Under the pieces are notes generated by a model. The model saw only the letters and a list, made by a program, of their open reading frames with translations, was not told the origin of the DNA and ran no database searches. A DNA stretch of 36,814 bases from Roseovarius amoyensis (lineage in GTDB: Bacteria > Pseudomonadota > Alphaproteobacteria > Rhodobacterales > Rhodobacteraceae): contig NZ_QITQ01000025.1 in assembly GCF_003260265.1 (NCBI RefSeq), positions 1 through 36,814 on the forward strand. Reading direction: 5' to 3'. This document shows positions 30,801-36,814 of the stretch, in pieces (positions within the stretch are counted from its first letter, which is position 1; each line of letters opens with the position of its first letter). A program made the translations under genes and the position numbers.

Positions 30801-32111
30801 GCCGCACAGGTCGAGGCAAGGCGGATCACCGTCGACACCACCCGCATCGCCTCGGAGTCCTTCCCCGTCGCGGTCCCGCCCGAGGTGGCCGAGCGCGGCT
30901 GCCGCCGCGCGCTGATGGAAGCGTGGGTGGGGCGCGAGACGGCGGCGTTCCGCCTGCCGCCCTCAAGGCTCGCGCTCGACCCGGCCGACGCGATCCGGCT
31001 TGCCCATGACGGCCGCGAGGTGGAATTCCGCCTCGTCTCGATCGCCGACGCGGACGCCCGCGGCATCGAGGCGGTGCGCCAGGACCGCGAGGCCTACGAC
31101 CTGCCGCCAGGGCAGGCCCGTTCCTCGACGTTATCCAGGGCGGTCGTCTTCGGCGCGCCCGTGGCGGTGCTGATGGACCTGCCGCAGCTCAGCGACGGCT
31201 GGCCGGCGCACCGGCCGCTCATTGCGGCCTATGCGGTGCCGTGGCCGGGCGAGATCGCGGTGTTTCGCAGCCCGTCGACCGACGGCTTCGAGTTGCTCAC
31301 CAGCCTCAGCAGGCGTGCCCGGATCGGCACGCTGGTCTCGGACCTCTACGCGGGGCCGACCTCGCGCTTCGATCTCGCCAATGCGGCTGTGGTCGATCTG
31401 TTCTCGGGCACGCTCGAGAGCGTCACCGACCTGACGCTCTTTGGTGGCGCCAACGCGCTGGCGATCGAGAGCGCACCTGGCGTCTGGGAGATCGTGCAGG
31501 CCGGCGCGGCCGAGCTCATCGCGCCCGGCCGGTATCGCCTGACGCGCCTGCTGCGCGGCCAGCGCGGCACTGAGGCCGCCATGGCCGACCCGGCGCCCGC
31601 CGGCGCGCGGGTGGTGGTGCTGGACACCGCGCTGGCGGCGCTGCCGATCGCCGAGGCCGATCTCGGGCTTCCCTGGAACTGGCGCATCGGCCCGGCCAGC
31701 CACCCGGCCAGCGACGAGACCTACATGGCGCAGGCCTTCACGCCCGCGGGCGTGGGGCTGCGGCCGTTTTCCGTCGCACATGTCGAGCAGCCGTGGCGCA
31801 CGCCGCGCACGCCCGGCGATCTGACCATCCGCTGGACACGTCGGTCCCGGGCTCTCGCGGCCGACAGCTGGGGCGCAGTGGAGGTGCCGCTGATCGAGGA
31901 GGTTGAAGCCTATGAGGTCGATATCCTCGATGGCGCTGCGGTCGAGCGTACGCTGACCACTACCACGACCAGTGTGATTTACTCGGCCGCCGAGCAAACG
32001 GCGGATTGGGGTGCGCTGCTCGGCCCCGGCGACACGCTCGATATCCGCATCTTCCAGCTCTCCGCCCTCGTCGGGCGGGGCGCGCCCAAGACACTCACGC
32101 TGACCTTCTGA
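27822..32111 (+). CDS. GTA TIM-barrel-like tail tip protein, g15 ('megatron') type
   Basis: The 1429-aa product has a Gly-rich hydrophobic N-terminus (SAIGGTIGGGILGVSAATIGG) and PRVFGRMRIGGNVIWATDFRED. A glycoside-hydrolase TIM-barrel-like region lies at about residues 430-830 (YAHLCAAAGGVDAFLIGSELRGL, VDFVGIDNYMAVSDWRDG, KPIWFTELGCPAIDRGTNQPN). It is followed by a phage-tail hub domain and a C-terminal fibronectin-like region (RTPGDLTIRWTRRSRA). It forms the central spike and receptor-side platform. GTG 27822 is the likely start, with GAGGT upstream. The frame is full length. Confidence 0.93.
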   Translation: MATLVLGAVGSAIGGTIGGGILGVSAATIGGFVGSSIGSVVDSWIVSSLAPSQRIEGQRLDTLRITSSTEGAVIPRVFGRMRIGGNVIWATDFREDISVTTSGGGKGGGGGGKVTTIEYLYSASFAVALCEGPITGIGRIWADGKPLDMTGITWRWYQGNEAQEPDPFIAAKMGAGATPACRGTAYVIFEDLPLGDYGNRIPQLSFEVFRLLADPDTAEGLVKAVTMIPAAGEFVYATTGVRKGLFGGLFGGLFGAQGAENLNALSDTADFVVALDHLQAMAPKVESVSLVVAWFGDDLRAGDCEIRPGVELAVKSTFPQTWSVNGVSRSAARLVSRDDDDRPVYGGTPADFTVVQAIREMKARGLRVTFYPFLLMDVPSGNTLPNPYSDNAAEAGQPALPWRGRITCSPAAGYAGSVDKTATAGAQVAALLGSAQPGDFTVSSGPVGTPYAGVSATSAPDENYATIAWPGTVVTGGAPAAQAGQAWRIELTQTGGTVTLTITAALTNVESGTTRWLVTPRTVSWPAQTVRVLRTDIPSDPGDVSVAFTGAPGDWGLRRMVLHYAHLCAAAGGVDAFLIGSELRGLTTIRSDASTYPTVQALRDLAADVRSILGAGTQISYAADWSEYFGHQPGDGSGDVFFHLDPLWADGNVDFVGIDNYMAVSDWRDGFDHLDAQAGWSAIHDRAYLQANIAGGEGFEWFYASDADRVAQVRTPITDGTAGKPWVFRPKDLRAWWSNQHYDRPDGVESGTPTAWTPQSKPIWFTELGCPAIDRGTNQPNVFVDPKSSESLVPYFSRGWRDDAIQRACLEATYLFWGAPANNPISGVYGGQMVEVPECAAWTWDARPYPFFPELAEVWSDGPNWRLGHWLTGRLGAVSLAALVRHLCTRAGMPAERIDVSGLWGAVEGYAIGALESPRASITMLARHFGFDAVETEGVIRFVMRGRAAVASVSPDDLVAAREGDVLELTRGQETELPQALKWQVARADEDFDAAQVEARRITVDTTRIASESFPVAVPPEVAERGCRRALMEAWVGRETAAFRLPPSRLALDPADAIRLAHDGREVEFRLVSIADADARGIEAVRQDREAYDLPPGQARSSTLSRAVVFGAPVAVLMDLPQLSDGWPAHRPLIAAYAVPWPGEIAVFRSPSTDGFELLTSLSRRARIGTLVSDLYAGPTSRFDLANAAVVDLFSGTLESVTDLTLFGGANALAIESAPGVWEIVQAGAAELIAPGRYRLTRLLRGQRGTEAAMADPAPAGARVVVLDTALAALPIAEADLGLPWNWRIGPASHPASDETYMAQAFTPAGVGLRPFSVAHVEQPWRTPRTPGDLTIRWTRRSRALAADSWGAVEVPLIEEVEAYEVDILDGAAVERTLTTTTTSVIYSAAEQTADWGALLGPGDTLDIRIFQLSALVGRGAPKTLTLTF

Positions 32112-32121
32112 AGGATACATC

Positions 32122-33198
32122 ATGGCCGACGCCACCACGAACCTGCTGTTGCCCTACCTCCTGGCTGCACAGGCCCAGAAGCACGTCACCCACAACGAGG
32201 CGCTGCGGCTGCTCGACGGCCTCGTGCAGCTCTCGGTCCTCGACTGTGACGTGACCGCGCCACCCAGCAGCCCGGCCGATGGCGACCGATACATCGTCGG
32301 CTCGGCCGCGACGGGCGACTGGGCGGGCTGGGATCTGAACGTTGCGCTCTGGACCGATGGCGCCTGGCTGCGCCTGCCGCCGCGGACCGGCTGGCGGGCA
32401 TGGATCGAGGACGAGGCTCTGCTGCTGGTCTACGACGGTACTGGCTGGGTCGGCACAACCCCATCTTCTCTGCAGAACCTTGCGCAGCTCGGGTTGGGCA
32501 CGACCGCAGACGCCTCGAACCCGTTCTCGGCCAAGCTGAATGCAGCGCTGTGGACAGCCAGGACCATCGCCGAGGGAGGCACCGGCGATCTCTTCTTGCA
32601 GCTAAACAAGGAGGCCGCAGGCGACGATCTCGGGCTGACCTTGCAGACCGGCTTCGTGACCAAGGCGCTGGTCGGCCTCTTCGGCTCGGACCGCTTCCGG
32701 CTCGCGGTCTCCGCCGACGGCAGCACCTTCTTCGACGGGTTGAGCGTCGACAACGCCAATGGCATCGTCGACCAGCCCCGGTTGCCGCGGTTCAAGGCGT
32801 ACACGAACTACGACAACTATGTTGGCGTCGGGACCTGGACGAAGATCGGCCTCAACAACACCGACTACAACGACCAGGGCGCATTCGACGCCGGGACCGG
32901 CCTCTTCACAGCACCCGTCGACGGCACCTACCTCTTCGGCGCGACGCTGCTCTACAAGGTCAATGCCAGCACCTCCGCGCGCATGCGCGGGCGGCTCGTG
33001 TTGAACGGTTCGACCGAAATCCGGGGCTCCTTTGGCGAGAGTTCGGCCACCCATGTTTCGCTCGCCACCGCCATCTGGCTGCAGACCATGGTGCCACTGA
33101 CGGCCGGCGATACCGTCGAGCTGCAGGGGTATTTCCGCGCTCAAGATGGGTATTTCGCGGCGGATCACACGTCCTTCTGGGGCGCGAAGGTGGGGTGA
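32122..33198 (+). CDS. DUF2793 tail fibre protein with C1q-like tip
   Basis: The 358-aa product has a DUF2793 N-terminus (NLLLPYLLAAQAQKHVTHNEALRLLDGLVQLSVL, DGDRYIVGSAATGDWAG, residues 5-110) that docks to the tail tip. A linker follows, then a C-terminal domain from about 224 that reads like a complement C1q/TNF-like jelly roll: FKAYTNYDNY, TWTKIGLNNTDYN, FTAPVDGTYLFGATLLYK, MVPLTAGDTVELQGYF and the closing SFWGAKVG. Such domains trimerise and often bind receptors. It is the last gene of the late operon and probably the host-recognition protein. Confidence 0.85.
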   Translation: MADATTNLLLPYLLAAQAQKHVTHNEALRLLDGLVQLSVLDCDVTAPPSSPADGDRYIVGSAATGDWAGWDLNVALWTDGAWLRLPPRTGWRAWIEDEALLLVYDGTGWVGTTPSSLQNLAQLGLGTTADASNPFSAKLNAALWTARTIAEGGTGDLFLQLNKEAAGDDLGLTLQTGFVTKALVGLFGSDRFRLAVSADGSTFFDGLSVDNANGIVDQPRLPRFKAYTNYDNYVGVGTWTKIGLNNTDYNDQGAFDAGTGLFTAPVDGTYLFGATLLYKVNASTSARMRGRLVLNGSTEIRGSFGESSATHVSLATAIWLQTMVPLTAGDTVELQGYFRAQDGYFAADHTSFWGAKVG

Positions 33199-33293
33199 AT
33201 GGAGGGACGCTCGGCTAAGGCTACTTCGCCCGCAACTGACGCGGAACACTGCGCACTCTCGGAAATATGGCGCCGTGAAAATGTCGACGGGCC

Positions 33294-33445
33294 TCAGCCC
33301 GCGTTTTCGAGCGCGCACGCTACATGCCCGATGACGTCGTCCTGCTGGGCATCGCTCATGTCGGAGCCCGAGGGCAGGCAGAGCCCGGCCTCAAAGAGGC
33401 GCTCGTCGATGCCCGTGCCATGATAGGGGACGCCGGCGTAGAGCG
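33294..33445 (-). pseudogene. DegT/DnrJ/EryC1/StrS aminotransferase, C-terminal piece (split by IS)
   Basis: The C-terminal segment YAGVPYHGTGIDERLFEAGLCLPSGSDMSDAQQDDVIGHV ends at TGA 33294-33296. 'LF..GLCLPSGS.m....' is the diagnostic end of pyridoxal-phosphate sugar aminotransferases used in polysaccharide synthesis. Joined in frame with the piece at 34825-34912 after removal of the IS256-type element, it restores WKPMHFQPLYAGVPYHG. This is host sequence beyond the phage. Confidence 0.8.
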
Positions 33446-34824
33446 AGCAATGCCCGAAAGTTGGTGACGGCTTGATCAGGCGGCGGCTTGAAGTTGCTTG
33501 ATCCCGTCCTTGAACGCAATCCCCTGAACGATCTCGGGCAGCCGATTGGCGCCGTCGAGTTTTCGCCATTTGGTCTGGGCAGACATCATCAGGCGGAAGG
33601 CCATGGCGAGGCCGGTTTTCCGGCTCAGACAGCCCCTGGTCTTGCCGGTGCGGTGGCGGACGGTCGCGAAGATGCTCTCGATCGGGTTTGAGGTCCGGAT
33701 ATGCTTCCAGTGTTCCGCGGGGAAGTCATAGAAGCTGAGCAGCACCTCACGATCCTTGACCAGTTTGGCGACCGCCTTGTCGTATTTCACACCATATGTC
33801 GCGACGAAGAAGTCAAAGGCGGCTGCGGCATCCACCCGCGTTTCAGCCTGCCAGATGTCGTGCAGATGACCTTTTGCCTTGGCCTGAACCGACTTCGGCA
33901 TTGCGTTCAGCACGTTACCTGTTTTGTGGAACCAGCAGCGCTGCTCTTTCGTCGCGCCAAAGACCTCGCGCAGAGCATTCCAGAAGCCCAGGGCGCCATC
34001 GCCAATGGCCAGGTCAGGCACATGGGTGAGCCCGCGTCGCTGCAAATCAAGGAGCAATTCGCGCCAGCTTTGGGTGCTTTCACGATAGCCGTCGGCCAAA
34101 CCGATGATCTCTTTGCGGCCCCACTCATCCGCTCCGATCAGCACCAGAACGCATTGTTTTTCCTCGGCCATTCGGGGCCGGAAATAGACGCCATCCGCCC
34201 AGATGTAGACGAACCGCCGCGCGCTCAGATCGCGCCGTTGCCAGCGTTCGTATTCATCCCACCAGTCAGCCTTGAGCCGCGAGATCGTGGTCGAAGACAG
34301 CCCGGCGGCATTGGGGCCAAGCAGGGCCGCCAGCGCTTCCTGGAAATCACCCGTGGAAATCCCCTTCAGATACAGCCAGGGCAGAAGCTCCTCGATGAAT
34401 TTGGCCTTGCGCAGATAGGGCGGCAGGATCGATGAGGTGAACCGGATCTTCTCGGCCTCCCCGCCACGATCTCGCACCCGGGGCACCTTTACGGCCACAG
34501 GACCGATCCCGGTCATCACCTCACGTTCCGGCAAGTGCCCGTGGCGGACAAGCCGCGCCCGACCGTCTTCGGTGGTCTCACGGCCATGAGCATCGAGCAA
34601 CGCGGCCAATTCGGCCTCAACCGCCTGCTGGATCAGCTCTCGCGCCCCGGCGCGCAGCACGTCCGTCAGCGGATCAGATGAAAATCCATGTGGATCAGGC
34701 AAAGCTGCGAGGGTAGTCTTCGTCATGTGGCATATCCCTTTCTCTCAGGAGAATTGACGGCGTTCTGAACACCGCCATGATATGCCGCCCCTCAGGGGCC
34801 ATCACCAACTTTCAGCTATAGCTC
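33446..34824 (-). mobile_element. IS256-family insertion sequence (1379 bp) with 8-bp target duplication
   Basis: Imperfect terminal inverted repeats begin GAGC; both contain GAAAGTTGGTGA (left from 33457, right in reverse from 34813). The direct repeat CGTAGAGC flanks the element (33438-33445 and 34825-34832), giving the 8-bp duplication expected of IS256. Removing the element and one copy restores an aminotransferase reading frame. It carries one intact transposase gene. Confidence 0.85.
33476..34726 (-). CDS. IS256-family transposase
   Basis: The 416-aa mutator-type DDE transposase has the first Asp in VYIWADGVYFRPRMAEEKQC, the second in LAIGDGALGFWNALREVFG, and the conserved Glu in TSNPIESIFATVRHRTGKTRGCLSRKTGLAM, the family's most diagnostic block. 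The N-terminal region (LLDAHGRETTEDGRARLVRHGHLPEREVMTGIGPVAVKVPRVRDRGG) is also typical. ATG 34726 fits the known start. The full-length frame and intact terminal repeats suggest the element may still move. Confidence 0.95.
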   Translation of the reverse strand: MTKTTLAALPDPHGFSSDPLTDVLRAGARELIQQAVEAELAALLDAHGRETTEDGRARLVRHGHLPEREVMTGIGPVAVKVPRVRDRGGEAEKIRFTSSILPPYLRKAKFIEELLPWLYLKGISTGDFQEALAALLGPNAAGLSSTTISRLKADWWDEYERWQRRDLSARRFVYIWADGVYFRPRMAEEKQCVLVLIGADEWGRKEIIGLADGYRESTQSWRELLLDLQRRGLTHVPDLAIGDGALGFWNALREVFGATKEQRCWFHKTGNVLNAMPKSVQAKAKGHLHDIWQAETRVDAAAAFDFFVATYGVKYDKAVAKLVKDREVLLSFYDFPAEHWKHIRTSNPIESIFATVRHRTGKTRGCLSRKTGLAMAFRLMMSAQTKWRKLDGANRLPEIVQGIAFKDGIKQLQAAA

Positions 34825-34912
34825 CGTAGAGCGGCTGGAAGTGCATCGGCTTCCAGACCGGGCGCGCCTCGATGGCGTGATCGAGTAGTCCGTCCTTCTC
34901 TATTCGGCGCGT
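34825..34912 (-). pseudogene. DegT/DnrJ/EryC1/StrS aminotransferase, internal piece
   Basis: The minus strand reads RRIEKDGLLDHAIEARPVWKPMHFQPLYG up to the target duplication; 'IEARPVWKPMHLQP' is characteristic of the sugar aminotransferase family. Upstream of this piece (above about 34912) the frame meets a stop, and an unrelated 47-bp repeat begins, so the N-terminal ~300 residues are missing. The host gene was therefore damaged twice: by deletion and by IS256. Confidence 0.75.
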
Positions 34913-34913
34913 T

Positions 34914-34960
34914 TAGGTCAAGCGCTTTCGAGCTTTCCGCCGCATTGGCACTCGGTGTCT
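34914..34960 (-). repeat. 47-bp inverted repeat, left copy
   Basis: The reverse complement of this stretch matches 36601-36647 at 46 of 47 positions (one A/G difference at the tenth base). Together the copies bracket about 1.6 kb holding a truncated IS630-type gene and the IS4-family element. Homology stops at both ends of the repeat. It contains a short frame ending CQCGGKLESA, of unknown meaning. Confidence 0.85.
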
Positions 34961-35102
34961 ACGATCATGCAGGTTCGGCAGACCAGCCAAATCAGTTGGC
35001 GCAAAAAGACCCTCATACCAACGGCATGGGACTTTGACTCGGTGGGCGATTCCCATTTTGGCCCGCCTGTGATTCACTTCTTGCGAAGCAAGGAGGACAA
35101 TC

Positions 35103-35284
35103 ATGGCAGTCGAGATTACGCGAACGGAACTTTCGGCCTGCGGCGGGAGGCGGCGCGGGTGAAGGACGCACGGGCCTCGCGCCGGATGCTGGCGCTGGCG
35201 CAGGTTTTTGAGGGCAAGAGCCGGACCGAAGCGGCCGAGAGCTGCGGTATGGATCGGCAGACCCTGCGCGATTGGGTCCATCGC
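35103..35284 (+). pseudogene. IS630-type transposase, N-terminal fragment (frameshifted, truncated)
   Basis: ATG 35103, with AAGGAGG upstream, starts MAVEITRTELSA and hits a stop soon after a small deletion. In another frame the sequence continues LRREAARVKDARASRRMLALAQVFEGKSRTEAAESCGMDRQTLRDWVHR, the N-terminal helix-turn-helix of IS630-family transposases. It ends abruptly at 35284, where the IS4-family element begins. The gene is dead: frameshifted and cut. Confidence 0.8.
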
Positions 35285-36477
35285 CACACTACGCGACTCC
35301 CGCCCGTAATCGTTTTTTGATGGCCACTTTCGTACCGAAGATCGGGGTGGTTTCGTTTGTTTTGAGACGGCGGCGCAGCTCATCGAAACCAGTCCTGAAC
35401 CAGGATTTTGAACAATACCCGTGTTTTTTCCGGGCGGGGTATTTTGTCCCCATGAGCTTGGATGCTGTGTGACAGGCCATGGCGAGCGCGATTGCGGAGA
35501 TAGCGATCAGAAGGCTCAACCTTTGGGAGAGTTTCATCCTCGTATCCTCGAGGTTCAGCCCCTTTGTTTTGCTATCAGCAAACATGCATTCGATGAACCA
35601 GCGCCACCGATAGTATCGAAGGATGCGCGATCCGCCAAGCGGCTCGGAACAGGCCACGATCAGCAACTCTCCCCCTTTGATGCGCCGTGCGCCGAAGTGC
35701 AGTTCAAGGGCTGGTTGACCCGCCTTGGCGGGAAAGGTCGCGGTAAAGCCACGCTCCCCCTTACAGCGCGACAGGTAAGACCGCAGCGAGTATTCGCGCC
35801 CCTCAACGACAATGAGATGATCTTCCTTCACGCGGATTGCGAACGGAATGTTCTCGTCCTTGAGAAACCTGAACCATTCCTGTCCAATGAATTCTCGATC
35901 AGCAAGGAACATGCGCACGGTCGATGCGTTGAAGCGTGCCAGGTAGCGCCGCATCAGGGCAATGCGCTGCTGTGTCGTGCTGTTGCCCGAATGGTTCAGG
36001 AAGGTCCACATGAGGGGAACGCGGTAGCGCTCGGTGACCACGGCCAACACGAGGACGTTGACATCGGATTTGCCGATCTTCCAGTTGGTTCGATCAAGAC
36101 ACAGGTACCAACGATCAGGATTGCCGATCAGCGCCATGACGATGCCAACACTCCAGTCTTCGGGCAAGATCATATGTTGAAAGAAACGTTGCAGACGGCG
36201 GTAGGTTGACGCAACTTTTGCGCGAGCGGGCCGCTCTGCAGCAATATGGGTCAGGTTGACAGTGCGGGCGCTGATCATACCCAGTACGAGCAGGCAGAGC
36301 GTCTCAACGCGTGACTTGCCCAGCGGTACATGCGGGGTTAACAACTTCTGCAGATCGGCGAGAGCGAAACTGGTCATGGATGAACTCCTTGCAGAGAAAG
36401 AGTCCGTGTTCAGAATCGATCTCGTCGATCGGCGCCAGCTCTAAAATCTGAAAATCCACCCAGTGTCGTGTAGTATG
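35285..36477 (-). mobile_element. IS4-family insertion sequence
   Basis: Proposed ends are CACACTACGCGAC (from 35285) and, in reverse from 36477, CATACTACACGAC, which agree at 11 of 13 positions. It interrupts the IS630-type fragment. No target-site duplication is visible on either side, so a later deletion next to the element is likely. The base composition is noticeably less GC-rich than the prophage. Confidence 0.65.
35289..36377 (-). CDS. IS4-family transposase
   Basis: The 362-aa DDE transposase shows RWYLCLDRTNWKIG (first Asp), RMFLADREFIGQEW (second Asp) and YRWRWFIECMFADSK, which fits the IS4 signature Y-(2)-R-(3)-E-(6)-K exactly. The N-terminal KSRVETLCLLVLGMISARTVNLTHIA is also typical. 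The frame runs into the presumed left end of the element: its TAG stop (35289-35291) lies inside the terminal repeat. It looks full length and potentially active. Confidence 0.93.
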   Translation of the reverse strand: MTSFALADLQKLLTPHVPLGKSRVETLCLLVLGMISARTVNLTHIAAERPARAKVASTYRRLQRFFQHMILPEDWSVGIVMALIGNPDRWYLCLDRTNWKIGKSDVNVLVLAVVTERYRVPLMWTFLNHSGNSTTQQRIALMRRYLARFNASTVRMFLADREFIGQEWFRFLKDENIPFAIRVKEDHLIVVEGREYSLRSYLSRCKGERGFTATFPAKAGQPALELHFGARRIKGGELLIVACSEPLGGSRILRYYRWRWFIECMFADSKTKGLNLEDTRMKLSQRLSLLIAISAIALAMACHTASKLMGTKYPARKKHGYCSKSWFRTGFDELRRRLKTNETTPIFGTKVAIKKRLRAGVA

Positions 36478-36600
36478 ACTTCAGAGGCTGTTTTTCGGCC
36501 ATCGGTTCCGGGCGGTGACGGAAAATCAATGACTTATGGGCTTTGAGAGGGTGAAATCTCGTAATCTTTGTAGTCCCGGAGAGAAGCGAGGGCCCGCGAA

Positions 36601-36647
36601 AGACACCGAATGCCAATGCGGCGGAAAGCTCGAAAGCGCTTGACCTA
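36601..36647 (+). repeat. 47-bp inverted repeat, right copy
   Basis: This is the partner of 34914-34960, with one mismatch. It lies between the IS4-family element and the start of the next IS630-type gene. The 120 bp before it (36478-36600) show no gene or known motif. Confidence 0.85.
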
Positions 36648-36733
36648 TAGCGAGTTGCGATCTTTACGATTCAGGATTTCCATGAAGCTTGATCTGTGAT
36701 TCTCTGTCTGCAGGGCAGATATGGGGGTTTGAG

Positions 36734-36814
36734 ATGGGTAAACCGCATCCTATGGCACTTCGGGAGCGCGTTGTCGCTTTTGTGGAGGAAGGGCATTCAC
36801 ACCGGGCTGCTGCC
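36734..36814 (+). CDS. IS630-type transposase, N-terminus (continues past the window)
   Basis: The visible 27 codons MGKPHPMALRERVVAFVEEG followed by HSHRAAA match the start of IS630-family transposases, whose N-terminal helix-turn-helix begins 'LR.RVV..v.eG.s...aA'. It is not the missing half of the 35103 fragment, which begins differently. Completeness and the element ends cannot be judged here. Confidence 0.8.
   Translation, partial: MGKPHPMALRERVVAFVEEGHSHRAAA

Noticed and set aside
1000..33300. attachment-site direct repeats at the prophage edges
   Set aside because: I compared the sequence near 1000-1030 with that near 33199-33300 and saw no convincing shared core; IS activity may have removed one.
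36410..36616. 68-codon minus-strand frame between the IS4 element and the right inverted repeat
   Set aside because: No ribosome site or family resemblance, and it crosses the proposed end of the IS element.
1..36814. CRISPR arrays, tRNA or rRNA genes
   Set aside because: No regularly spaced repeats and no tRNA- or rRNA-like segments were found by eye; small RNAs cannot be excluded.

Overview
The window is GC-rich DNA from an alphaproteobacterium, most likely Rhodobacterales (Paracoccus/Roseobacter type). The evidence is the high GC, the phage genes typical of that order (DUF2460, DUF2163, NlpC/P60 and TIM-barrel tail-tip genes related to those of the gene transfer agent, GTA; DUF2793; DUF6441) and the insertion sequences. 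It holds one long lambda-like/GTA-like prophage, about 1011 to 33198, between broken chromosomal genes.

Left flank (1-1010): the end of an NMT1/THI5-type ABC substrate-binding protein and the first ~54 codons of a flavin-dependent (LLM) monooxygenase that is cut off where phage DNA begins. Early region (1011-7060): a decayed phage gene, a Xre/RES toxin-antitoxin pair, a ParB-domain DNA methyltransferase followed by a tandem copy that has lost its catalytic domain, a frameshifted small membrane-protein gene, and a leftward cluster of small phage genes, one split by an in-frame amber codon.

Late region (7199-33198, rightward): terminase small and large subunits, gpW-like protein, portal, S49 protease with a nested scaffold start, decoration protein, major capsid protein, FII-like joiner, DUF6441, tail terminator-like protein, tail tube, G/GT-type chaperone with an apparent -1 slippery site, tape measure, DUF2460, a lysis cassette (membrane proteins, endolysin, Rz/Rz1-like pair), DUF2163 hub, NlpC/P60 peptidase, a 1429-aa TIM-barrel tip protein, and a DUF2793 fibre with a C1q-like tip. 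Every late gene reads intact. No integrase, repressor or replication gene is visible.

The most striking feature is cargo between the late genes. Five toxin-antitoxin modules (Phd/PIN, CcdAB, AbrB/PIN, DUF1778/GNAT, HigBA) and a bactofilin gene sit in successive gaps of the morphogenesis operon, with Xre/RES in the early region as a sixth. All but the Phd/PIN pair and Xre/RES point against the operon. Several have a recognisable promoter with a palindrome between -35 and -10.

Right flank (33199-36814): a sugar aminotransferase (DegT/DnrJ/EryC1/StrS) gene split by an IS256-family element with an 8-bp target duplication, then a truncated IS630-type transposase cut by an IS4-family element, a 47-bp inverted repeat around both, and the start of another IS630-type transposase at the window edge.
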